NCBI GenBank assembly: GCA_028751875.1
Contig: CM054157.1
Span: 53,733,350-53,797,349 of the forward strand
Source: Rapana venosa
Lineage: Eukaryota > Mollusca > Gastropoda > Neogastropoda > Muricidae
Direction of reading: 5' to 3'
Length of the DNA: 64,000 bases
This document shows positions 53,832-64,000 of this stretch, piece after piece (within the stretch, counting starts at the first letter, position 1; each line of letters starts with the position of its first letter). The translations under genes and the position numbers were made by a program. Under the pieces are notes generated by a model, which saw only the letters and a program-made list of their open reading frames with translations, did no database searches and had not been told where the DNA came from.

Positions 53832-56800
53832 CCCAACTTTCTTACCGCCACCCCACTTTGCCGCCCACCAAAGCTGACGGACCCCTTTGTGCTTCTTCAA
53901 TTTCATGGATTATGTTTTTTAAAAATTTTTTTTTTTGTATCCCCCCAATGCCCCCCTTTTGTGCCTATCATCAAACCGGTCAAGACACCACGTTTTCCGA
54001 ATTCGCGACAAAAAAGCCCATTGTGCTTTTTTATTTTCATGGTTAGTGATTTTTAAACTTTTTTTTGTATCCCCAATGACCCACTTTGTCCTATCATCGA
54101 AACCGTCAAAAAAACCACTGATTGCCACCACCTACTGTAAACCCCCCTTTTGTGCTTCTTCTTTAAGTCATGGAATTATGATTTTTTACTTTCTTTGTAT
54201 CACCCAAAATGGGGAACCCACTTTGTCTATCTCGAAACGTCAAACCCCCAAACCATTCAAAACCCCAGTGAAGTTAGTACAACATACCATCTCACCCAAG
54301 GACTTAAATATTACAGGTGTCAATCATCATTGGATATACTACGAACCTTTTCATACATTGTGCTAGACTTGAAAAACCTACTACGAACTATAATGGCATG
54401 TCCCACTGATGGGCCCTGGCAAAACCGGAAACCAAAATTTTATTACTAATAGAAACCTTAAACAGTAAAACAACACTGTCTATTTATTTATAGCTTTTTG
54501 TAAAAAATCCTACCGCCCCGGAAAACATACTGAAAACAAAAGAACATAACCTCAGCAACGTTCCACCAACAGCCAACCCCGCATTGACGAACATCGCTGC
54601 CTTCATCAGCTGAAACCACCCAAAACCACCTCACCGCTCAACGACGCGCACGAACCCCCTCTACTTATACTATCCTACTCCTTTCAGGGACATAATCAAA
54701 CCCCGGACCTCAGCAACTCCCCCCCCTTGCGGCTCTGGATCACCCATGACAGGAGCTGCAGGGTATAGCCTGCGACGACTGTAAATTTCGGGTTCCACAG
54801 CTCGTGCGAAAACTATTAGACAGCCCTTTCAACATTAAAACACCAACACCAGTGGAGTGCACAGATGCAACTCTCCAACTGCGACCTTTAATTTGGGAAC
54901 CTGAAAAGCAGCACAAACACTACTTACCATACATGACCCAACAATCACTTGCGCCCCCATCACCTTCAGCCCACTAAAACAAGCACCCCAAACACAGCCA
55001 CCGAAAACCCAAGGGACAGCCCTACAAGTAGAACGACTGAAACTTAACCCCACTGAAAACCCAGTACACCCCCCCCCGACCAACCCCCCCCCAAAAAAAC
55101 CCCGAGAACAACCCCCAAAACCCCCAAAAGACCACAAAACATGACTCCGAAACCCACTATTACCCCACCCAAAAATAAAAAAAAACTCACTCCAAATTCC
55201 CCCAAACCTCCACATAATAGGAGGGGAAAAATTTAGTTGCGTGAAGCAGGGGTTAAAAAAAAAAAAAAGCTTTTTTAGAAAGAAATCAAATGCTTTGTCT
55301 GCCGGGGCCAAACCAATCGCAACAACGTTCAAAACAGCGAAGGTTTTTCCCAGATAACATGTAGTATAAGAAAGGACAGAGGTCAGTTGGGGGGGGGGGT
55401 TTCATACTAGTACGTAAGGGAATTTATTTCAACAGAAAAAAGGGAAAATAACAGCCAACGCGAAAAAATCGGGGTTAGAGAAAACCCAAAAAAAGCAAAA
55501 GCCCTTTTGTGGATCCTTCACACCCCTTTTAAGAAACAAAGGACATGAAAGAACTAGAAAATAGCACTAGGGGCTTGAAGGAAACGGAAAAAACCATCCT
55601 CAGGGGACTTCAATTTTCCCGACTAAGGGGACAAAAACACTGTACCACCAGGATCCCACGAACCATTCAGCAACAGCTAGCAGAAGTCACGCCAAGCAGG
55701 TTTTAACGATCCCAAGAAACATAAAAAAGAACCCCACTAATTTAGTTTTTTCCACCAACCCTTTACTATCAGATCCTCCTCTCGTCCCAGGAATACCGAC
55801 CATGCCTATTGTAACAGACTCGACACAAAACCCCCCTACAAAACAGGCAAAAGGAAATACTACAACTTTACAAGAGCAAATGGGCAGTTAGGAAGGGTTA
55901 GACACCTAAAAGACACAATTAGTAAAAACCAACAACAAGGGGACGACGCCAACACACTATGGAAACCTTTAAAAGGAAAAAATGCAAAAATAGACACCAA
56001 ATCCCATCACAGATGAAAACCCAAAAAAACAGCACACCCTGGATAACGAAAGATAAAAAACGCTGCCAGAATAAACAGAGACTTACAACCAAGCCAAGAA
56101 CACAAAAACGGACAAACCCAAAAACTACCAAAAAAAAGCAAACAAACAAACGCAAAACGGAATGGCACCCCATCAACACACAAAACTACAAGGGCTACAA
56201 CAAACAACAACAACCCTTTGGCTATATAAAGAACAAAGACAGGAAATGGGGTACACACTGAAGGAGGAGCAACCCTAGTTGCGAAACTTAGGGAAGGCCC
56301 GAATTTTATTAAAACAATTCCAATCGTTTTTTACTCCAGAGGATGACCCACCACCGCCAATGGACAATCTACATCACCAACCCTAGAACCCCACCGCACA
56401 GAGAGGGGGTAAAAAACGCTTAAAAACCCCCCCCAGCCCAAAACCCGCCAGCCATCCCCCAAAAAAGTATAAAAAACTGGCAGACATATTAGCACCAGCA
56501 CAAAAACCACTCCAAAAATCATTGACACAGAATTTTAAAGGGGGACTGGGCAAGCTAATAATTTAGGTATCTTTTAAAAAAAGGGGGAAAACACAAAAGC
56601 CCACTATAGACCTTTCACTTACTTCAGTTGCGCCGATTTAGAAAAATTAGTTGCCGCCCCTATGGAACACCAGGGTAAATTCTAACACACTTAAACCCGG
56701 CTTCCGCTCTGGCTACTCCTGGGAGTCCCAAATCCCCGCCACCCCCAGGAATTCCATCATCATTTGACAAGGAGAACAAGTAATGTGCAATTTAGACTTT

Positions 56801-57945
56801 AGCAAAGGGCCCTTTTATACAGTCCCCCCCCGAACTACTAAAAGTTTTGAAAAAAATGGCAAAGTAGGAGAAATTCCACCTGCTGAAAAAATTCCTAACC
56901 ACCCAAAAAATGAGAGTATTTGAAGGAGAAACATCAGAAGAAATTAAGTAAGTCAAGTACCCCAAAGGGAAAAGTTTTTAGGCCCCATCTCTTCCTATGC
57001 CCCTTAGACCTACCAAACCCCGTCCATCCCCGTAAAATTTTTTAGATGACTGTCTTTTATATAGAGAAATAGGCACCTTCGAGACCACATCACCTTCAGA
57101 AAGACCTCAAAAAATTAGAAACCGGCAAAAATTGGGGGGTGCGTTTTTTAACGCCACAAGTGGTTTTATTTTTTAAACATAAAAAAAGAACAAAATCTTT
57201 TTCTAAATAGTACCATCCTCCCGCAAGTGGTCAACACCAATTTTAGGGTCCCATCCCAACACTTTAAAGGGGCCCCCCAATAGACAAAAAAACCAAAAAA
57301 AACAAGTCAATGTTGGGTTTTTTTCAGCAAACCCCCAAACACGCCCAAAAAGCGTTGCCTTCTAAAATGTTTTAGATCCACATTAAAAATGGTGCCACAT
57401 ATGGGGTAGCCACTGCCAAAAAGACATAAAAATTTTGAACGTATCCAGAACGGGCAGCCAGATTTATAAAACAAGACTACCATACAAAACCCCGGGTTGT
57501 CCGACCTCTCCAAGACCTGATCTGCCGAAATTACCCGGGCGAAGTTTTGGGGTGCCTTTATTTAAAATGGTTTGGGGCTTTTCCCGGGCCCGCCGCCATA
57601 AATTTTTACCCCCAAACCCCCCAAGGTAAACGTAAATTAAGACTAAGATTTTAAAGGGCTATAAAACAGTAAACAAGTAGAAAGGACAGCCGCAACAAAA
57701 CAGAGGGGACACAGCCCAGACGCAGGTGCAAAACCCTACAAGCACTCTTCTTCGTGCAGCCGGTTTTTAGACGGAACCCCCCACGACCAACCGTCAATTT
57801 CCCAAACCCCAGCTCCTTCAAAGGGGGCCCCACCAGGGAAACTTTTTCAGAACCAACGCATTAGTACAGCGAAGCGCAAACCCCAATCCGCGCGTAAAGC
57901 CAGAAATGGTTACTGCGACGTATTGAAACCCGTCCAGATCCGAAA
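53832..57945 (+). mobile_element. CR1/L2-like LINE, copy 2
   Basis: Collinear with copy 1 from the 5' monomers (at least three, 53832-54250) through the PHD region (about 54715), endonuclease (55320-55800), RT (56230-57070) and the same 3' end (gtccagatccg at about 57935). Lacks the 470-985 expansion and the long T run of copy 1. Individual motifs survive only as short phrases because of the dense indels. Confidence 0.85.
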
Positions 57946-58502
57946 TTTTATTGTGAGCTCACCTGCTTTGGGGGGAGAGGGAAAAATTTAAAAAAAAGAA
58001 AACTTTTTTAAACCCCAGGGCACAAAAAAAGGGGCTGGAAAAGGGTGAAGGCAGTATTTGGCAACTTTTCTTTCAAAATTTGGGGAGAATTGGTTTTAGA
58101 GACTTTTTCAGGTGAACTCAAACAAAAAAATGGCGAGACCGCAGACACCTTCGGGAAAAAAAACCCAGTTTCTTTAAGGAACAGTATTTTAGAGGGAAGG
58201 GGGAAAATTTAAATTTTAAAATTTCAATTTTTTTATTTGGGGAAATTTTTTTCCCTTATTGGGGCCCCTTTTTGTTGAACCCCCAAAAACGAAAAGGAAA
58301 ATATGGGGGAACAAAAACGGGGTTTTTGAAAAAAATTAGATGGTTTTACATCCTATCCATTCTTTAAAATTTTTTTTTGTTTTGATTTTTGGGTTTTCAT
58401 TTTCCACTGGGGGCCCGATGTTTGTGTTTTAGAGTTTTGGCTTTTTACCCGGGAAAAAAATAGTTAGTTTCCAAAAGTTTTTAAAAACCTGGGTTTTGTG
58501 CG

Positions 58503-58740
58503 AATCCAATCCACTGTAGTTGTTTTCCCAGCCGACCACAGAGGCAAAAATCAGGACCCACCGCCCAGGATGGCCACCACGGTGTGGGAGAGACCCCCCC
58601 AACAACAAGAAATGAGATCAAACTCAACCCCTTTCCCTTAGACAAAACCCCCTTAGAAGCAACGGCAAAATCCCATCATTCATACAAAGGAAAAAGCCCG
58701 GAAATCCTCAAATCCAACCTTTTTTGTAGCAACAACTTTG
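58503..58740. repeat. Degraded copy of the 34913-35155 repeat
   Basis: Shares gaatccaatcc, cagccgaccacagaggc, ggatggccaccacggtgtgg and aaatcctcaaatccaacc in order with the cleaner locus. Confidence 0.75.
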
Positions 58741-59332
58741 AAAAAAGAAAAGGGGTTTTTGAAAAAACCCCCTTTAAAAAAAATTTTTGATTGGTAAAAA
58801 CAGAAATTTTAAATAACAATTTATTTTTTTTTAAAAAAAAAAAAAAAAAGTAAAAAAAAAAAAAATTGGAAAAAAACCCTTTGTTTAAGGGGAAAGAGGA
58901 ATGGGGGAGAAAAAATTGAAAAAAAGAAAACAAAGGGGGGGGGGAACAAGAAGATGCCCCAAAAGAGAAATGCCCATCTTTCCAACCCTCACCCCCCACC
59001 CTTAAACCCACACAGCAGTTGTCACCACCCACGATGTACCAACAACCTGATCTGGATATAAACCTGCAAATGAGCAACACCATACTTTTTTCTAAAACCC
59101 ATCACGAAATTTCTGCCTGAAAAATCGCACAACACGACAACACCACTTATCTGCCACCGATTTTGCTGGACCTGGGGGTCTGAACGTCAGGAGCTGGGGC
59201 GATGTCCGCCTGCAGAAAACGGCTCCAGAACCCAGACGTCTGCAGGGAAGCAACACAAGATGTCTTGGGACTCTTGGCAGGAAGATGGCGTCAACCCAAG
59301 GGTCGAAGAAGATTCGGCCATCTGCAACAAAA

Positions 59333-59680
59333 TCAAGATACACATTTATTGTTTTCTTCTCTTTTCTTCCTGTCTACAATCAGATCTTTCTGTAACAAAA
59401 TCAAGATACACATTTATTGTTTTCTTCTCTTTTCTTCCTGTCTACAATCAGATGTTTCTGTAACAAAATCAAAGATACACATAGATTTCTTTATTGTATT
59501 TTTCTTTTGTTTTCTGTCTACAATCAGATCTTTCTGTAACAACATCAAGATACACAGATTTATTTATTGTATTTTTCTTTTGTTTTCTGTCTACAATCAG
59601 ATCTTTCTGTAACAACATCAAGATACACATAGATTTATTTATTGTATTTTTCTTTTGTTTTCTGTCTACAATCAGATCTT
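59333..59680. repeat. 68-76 bp minisatellite, five units
   Basis: Units start at 59333, 59401, 59469, 59545 and 59618, each opening tcaa(a)gatacaca and closing tgtctacaatcagatcttt. Later units are lengthened by an agatttatttattg insertion. Confidence 0.95.
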
Positions 59681-60194
59681 CGATGCGTATTAGAAATTGC
59701 TTGGGGTTCTTGGGTGAGCATCGTTTGTAAAGATAGGGTCTATCATCAGCATTACTGTTGCACGTAGTTTAATGTCATCACTACAGCAAAAGATTTTACG
59801 ATTTTATCATCATCATTATCAATGCTATCACCATCATCAATCAGGGTTCATACAGACTTTGTGGGGAAAAATTTAGGGCCTTTTTAGGGCCCCTTATTTC
59901 CAAATTTAGGGCCTAGCCGCGGGGCATCAAAGTATCACCCTGTGTACATGTTTACTTTGATAAACCAATTTCAAACTCATGTAAGCAAAGTCTCCTTGTC
60001 TAAAACTGCATGTTGGATATTGATTATTGACACAAATTCAACTTCAATTCTAGAATAAAATGTCTTTCAATCACAGATACCACAATGAATTAAAATCCTC
60101 ACACAATAAAACATCAAGTCATGGTGTGATGGAAGTCTCCATGTCTTGAAATACCAAGCAAAGTGAAAACTGAAATAACTGTGTTGGATTTTAA

Positions 60195-61301
60195 CCCTAG
60201 TAGCGCTAAATAAACAGCAACAAGCCTCACTTCTATTGGCTGAATTAACATTGGCTAGCATTGTTTTGGAGCAGGGTGGGCTCAAACAACCCTTGATATT
60301 GATATATAAAACTGAATTAAATGTGTTAAGCTATAGATCACTGGAAAGAAGAGATAATATGCTTTTAAATGAGTATAATTTTATAATAGTGTGTAGTGTT
60401 TATGATTATGTAAAAAAAAATCAAAAAAAAAATCATGTTCGCACTACCGATCACTGTTCCACTGTCAGGGCCCCGGATCGATTTTAACACAATAAGCAAA
60501 GTTCTTGCGGTGCATAAATGTCATGATTAGGTAAACACTATTTCTTGACATTAGTTTTCAAAAAATAAGGAGTTTGTATCGCTTTATCGGTCACCAAATA
60601 CTCGGAAAAGTTCAGCGACAGGATCGACGCCATCGCGACCGTCATGGCGGAATGTGCGAAGTGGTGGCTTTCTATGACAAAAATACAAAGATCGCTTGAT
60701 TTCATGTGATGCAAAGTACTCAGCAGCATAGCGATTTGACTCAACAACAGTTATTTCGAAGCCTCGTTGCGTCAAAATAAAGTAAAACAATCTGTGACGT
60801 CGAAATCGCCGAGTAGCGAAAAAGTCCATCCAGCAAAACTAGCACCGCTCGATTCAGTCCGATCGCGATCGATTTTTTACCAAGTTTTTCAAAAATATTC
60901 CACAATCCTTACCTCATCGTCTCTCTCATTGTTTATTTCATCCAAATCCAGCCTCTAAAACTCCTCCTCGCTGTCAATTTTGTAAAAAAGCTCGAAAAAA
61001 ACGCTTGAAGAAATTCTAGTGCAAACACTGGCCGCCATTTTTGTTGAAGACGATCTCGGCTGGTCCGAAAAAAAATTAAAATACACTCTTAACCAATCAG
61101 ATTCTTCGTTGCTTGTGTGTGTCAAACGACCTTCACCCCTTTCTGCGGGCCTACAACGGCCTTAACATTCATTGGCTGACCTTTGAAAGCGAAAGTAAGC
61201 TTTCAACTATAACCACCCACGTCATCCCGGAATATTCCGGGATCCGCCACACAGCCTAGACCCGCCTTTACCGGAATATTCCGGGAACCGCGCCACTAGG
61301 G
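60195..61301 (-). mobile_element. piggyBac element, 1.1 kb, TTAA-flanked, nested and reversed
   Basis: TTAA at 60191-60194 and 61302-61305; termini ccctagtagcgc and, reversed, ccctagtggcgc. On the minus strand an ATG at 61038 opens MAASVCTRISSSVFFELFYK then IDSEEEF, an in-frame stop, LDLDEINNERDDE, and further left FEITVVESNRYAAEYFASHE and AMTVAMASILSLNFSEYLVT, aligning with EETNGYAADYLASHQ and AMTITMGFVVQLDFSEYWTS at 30540. The catalytic domain is absent, so it is an internally deleted derivative. Confidence 0.88.
61224..61243. repeat. 20-bp perfect palindrome in piggyBac subterminal region
   Basis: atcccggaatattccgggat, with a second 14-bp palindrome ccggaatattccgg at 61271-61284. They lie between the right terminus and the transposase start and so may be subterminal binding sites. 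The GAA-nn-TTC core also resembles a heat-shock element. Confidence 0.8.
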
Positions 61302-61977
61302 TTAAGATGTTTTTCACAAACAACTAGCAAAGTGAACTAAGACACTATCCCTCAAACTTCATCTGATGTGAACTAGTCTCCTTGTCTTATCAAAGATGCA
61401 GATGGTTACCTGGTACTAGAACTGGTAATAACAATACCCTCACAAAAGCACTGTGCCTCTTCCAAATTCTGCTCCTTTATTTCAACACACACATGCGTAC
61501 GTGCAGGCATTCACACACACATGCAAACACACACACATGTACTCACGCACACAAGCATCCACAAGAGAGACAGAGGTTGCTGGACACAAGTTCTCTTCAC
61601 TATGAATACATGTACAAGTCCTGTATCACCAATGCAGACTGAGTGGTAGGCCTAACACTGGCTTGAAAAGGATGCCCACACCCTCTCCCCATAGTTGTTT
61701 TTTTAATCAAGTCTGCCAATAACTGAATAAGTTGCAAATTTTAAAGAAAGTCAAATGAACCCACCACGTTGAGCAGTGGAAAATATGCAAAGTGCTGGCA
61801 TTTCTGACTTGCCTTATGAACTGGATTTGTTTCTGTATGACTTCTGCAGGAAATCCATGGGATAATCTCAAATAAAGAATAGATCTGGCTACAGGTTTTA
61901 TTGTTTTTCCATTCTGACAAGCGACTGTATCACCGACTGCCATTTTGGAAACTGCGCATGCACACAGGAGAAACAAT

Positions 61978-62210
61978 AGGCCCTGCTATTCACAGCGCAG
62001 CTGTGCTAGAATTGAAAAATCTCGTAGAGAAGAACTTAAGCACAGTTAACAGAAAACTGGTATTTTTTCGACTCATTATTGCAGTTTTCGACTCATAATT
62101 GTAGGCCCTGCTATTCACAGCGCAGCTGTGCTAAAATTGAAAAATCTCGTAGAGAAGAACTTAAGCACAGTTAACAGAAAACTGGTATTTTTTCGACTCA
62201 TAATTTCAGT
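61978..62210. repeat. 125-bp tandem duplication
   Basis: aggccctgctattcacagcg begins at 61978 and 62103; the two units are nearly identical. Located in the right part of the hAT-like element. Confidence 0.92.
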
Positions 62211-62624
62211 TCCATAGTTAAGCATCATTTTCCGAACAAATTACGGACATACCATAGGGGTAGGTAGTCCCTCACATGTAAAAAATAACTGGTGAAAGCA
62301 AAGCGTATATATGCTCTTTCAATGGAGGCAAATTACCTCCCTTGGCAAAATAGGTGACGCGACACGAATAGCAGACAACAGGCATTCTATCAGCGATATC
62401 ACGATCTTTGGACACCCTTCTTGCTTTCATTTCTCATAAGTTTTATTTTGTGTATTTGTTTAATCTACATTTCAACAGAAACTCTCAGTCATGATTCCAA
62501 TTTTTAGGGCTTTTTAGGGCTTCCAGGGCAATACATCTCATTTTTAGGGCTTTTTAGGGGCCTTATTTTGGATCTTCAAAAATCAGGGCCTTTTAGGGCT
62601 TTTAAGACTTGTACGAACCCTGTC

Positions 62625-62945
62625 AATAGTGGTAGTAACAGTGTAGTGGTGGTAGAAGTAGGAGCAGTAGTTCAGTAATAATAGTCGCAGCAGTGCAGCA
62701 CTAGCAGCAGCAACAAGTAGCAGTAATGGTGATGTTCATTAAGTGGTAGTAGTTGTAACAGTGGAAGTAGCAACAATTTTTTTTAGTGGTAATGAGAAAG
62801 ACATATTTTCCTCTTCTTCAAACACTCAGACAGCAACTATAACTTTTTCAGAGAAGCAAAAATGCACTGCACTGCCATCAAAGCGCCTGACAAGTCAGGC
62901 CCAGCACATCTGACTTCAGCATGGGAGAGAATCGTTCTCTTTTGA
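62625..62945. other. Trinucleotide-rich noncoding tract
   Basis: Imperfect GTA/GCA repeats (gtggtagtaacagtg and relatives) to about 62780, then unique sequence. No gene. Confidence 0.5.
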
Positions 62946-63122
62946 GTAGGCCATTGTGTGCCCGTAGGAACGGATGAGAAAAACAACCACCACCAAACAA
63001 AAAACCATGCACACAGGTATGTTTAGACTCCATTCCCAAAAGACGGATTACGGCTACCTAAATGGTGGTGGGGTCACATACACAAAAATCTCACCATTGG
63101 TGAACCTTGGAGTTCTAGCTAA
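62946..63122 (+). mobile_element. SINE fragment, 5' truncated
   Basis: Matches 63719-63905 of the fuller copy (ggccattgtgtgcccgtagg; tctcaccattggtgaacctt). The tRNA-like head is missing. Confidence 0.7.
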
Positions 63123-63509
63123 GAAACAAAAGCAACAAAATTCTGGCCCATCTTTCACATACCTAAACCTATCTCCCCAGTCAACATGCAACTTTTCATT
63201 GTTTGTAATAATAAAAATGATAAGTAGAATTTATATAGTGCTATATCCTGTAAAAACAAATCAAAGCACTTGCGCCATTATTACCTCAGGGTTCAAGTCG
63301 ACTGCTGTGGTTGAGGGTTTAGGCTGCTGCCATACGTGTGCAAGCTGATTTCTTGTACCAAGTCAGGCCAAGGAAAACACAGCAGCAGCAGCAGCATCAC
63401 TGGGTGGAGACCACAGGGTACCTGTAATTCAAATACACACCAATTCTAAACACAGGATATTAGATTCGCTTACTTGATTTTAAAAAGTAGAATTATATAT
63501 TTATCATAG

Positions 63510-63910
63510 GGGGGTATAATCTAGTGGTTACAGCATTGTGCTCATGATCTGATGGCCTGGGATCGAGTCCCATGAAGCACTCGTTTTAGGGAATGTTATC
63601 AGTACAGATTCCAATCCCCTGAAAATCCTTTGGATGAGACTATAAACCGTGGCCCCACGTGCAATCGCACACAGCATGTCTTGCGTACACGTTAAAAACC
63701 AGTTCCACCTTTTTGGAAGAGGAGGCCATTTCGTGCCGGTAGGAACATGCTACACACATTTTTTTTTTTTTAATGCATGCACACATGCTTTGTGTTCAGA
63801 CACCATTCCTGAAGTCGGAATGCGGCTACCTTTAAGGTGGAAAAAAACAACCTAGTAGCATACATGTACACAAATCTCACCACTGGTGAACCTCAAACTC
63901 TAGCCAAGAA
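63510..63910 (+). mobile_element. tRNA-derived SINE
   Basis: A-box-like taatctagtggttacagc, B box gggatcgagtccc at 63559-63571, then a body with ggatgagactataaaccgtg, a phrase common in molluscan SINEs as I recall them. Ends near gaacctcaaactctagcc. Confidence 0.75.
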
Positions 63911-63962
63911 AATTATTATCTATGAATGATGCACAATGTTTATTGTCCATCTAATCCTGGAT

Positions 63963-64000
63963 GGGATGGGATAGCTCATGGGTCAGAGCACTCGCTCTCC
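63963..64000 (+). mobile_element. SINE head, cut by window end
   Basis: gggatagctcatgggtcaga then gcactcgctctcc, the same tRNA-like start as 51231. Confidence 0.65.

Larger units (their letters stand above)
52440..59100. other. Low-quality sequence block
   Basis: Homopolymers are inflated and single bases are missing every 10-20 positions. Where a clean counterpart exists (LINE at 155-4995; repeat at 34913-35155) the differences are mostly one-base deletions and run-length changes. No frame can be trusted here. Confidence 0.75.
59842..62622. mobile_element. hAT-like non-autonomous DNA transposon, 2.78 kb
   Basis: Ends cagggttcatacagac and, reversed, cagggttcgtacaagt, matching at 12 of the first 13 positions, flanked by tcaat at 59837-59841 and 62623-62627. 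Contains no transposase of its own class. The CAGGGTTC terminus with a 5-bp duplication is reminiscent of some hAT families. Close to each end are repeats of tttttagggc, which run in the same, not inverted, direction. A piggyBac relic is nested inside. Confidence 0.82.

Noticed and set aside
53560..57830. Frames of 60-140 residues in the LINE copy 2 region
   Set aside because: Dense indels in this block make frame calls meaningless; homology to copy 1 is the better guide.

Overview
This is animal nuclear DNA made almost entirely of transposable elements. Spliceosomal introns, tRNA-derived SINEs, a PHD-finger LINE, long (GT)n tracts and the transposase mix (piggyBac, Mutator-like, pogo/Jerky) suggest an invertebrate, most likely a marine mollusc; the taxon is an inference from element style, not shown directly. 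There are no operons, rRNA genes, CRISPR arrays or prokaryotic genes. Nearly every coding region is a transposase or reverse transcriptase carrying frameshifts or stops.

Layout. 1-7021: a pogo/Jerky-like transposase gene whose 5' exon (46-131) and large 3' exon (5115-7021) are separated by a CR1/L2-like LINE (about 155-4995). 7390-12415: a segmental duplication holding (GT)n tracts, permuted Mutator-like fragments, and two exons of an unidentified, possibly cellular gene (9466-9521 and 10195-10285); one copy of the second exon has its 5' part expanded into six 55-bp repeats. 13260-17290: a piggyBac relic, a first-exon fragment of a DUF7869-like gene, and two Mutator-like genes. 17850-19110: a coiled-coil gene relic split by a 328-bp retroposon with an 11-bp target duplication. 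19957-21835: piggyBac. 22668-28931: an intron-containing DUF7869-like gene whose middle exon has been amplified in a 1.1-kb tandem array that also carries a piggyBac 5' region. 29119-34720: a Mutator-like 5' piece, then a 3.0-kb piggyBac inserted at TTAA inside an older piggyBac. 35340-40320: piggyBac and RTE-type LINE fragments, much of it in very noisy sequence. 40325-51101: Mutator-like, piggyBac, RTE and DUF7869-like genes. 52440-59100: a block that looks like uncorrected read sequence and holds a second LINE copy. 59842-62622: a hAT-like non-autonomous element containing a reversed piggyBac relic. 62946-64000: SINEs.

The elements are related to one another. Six or more piggyBac copies from several subfamilies, eight Mutator-like copies, three DUF7869-like copies, two LINE copies and RTE pieces show repeated rounds of insertion, nesting and local duplication. 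The least familiar component is the DUF7869-like family: multi-exon, repeated like a mobile element, with acidic residues that could form a DDE-type active site.
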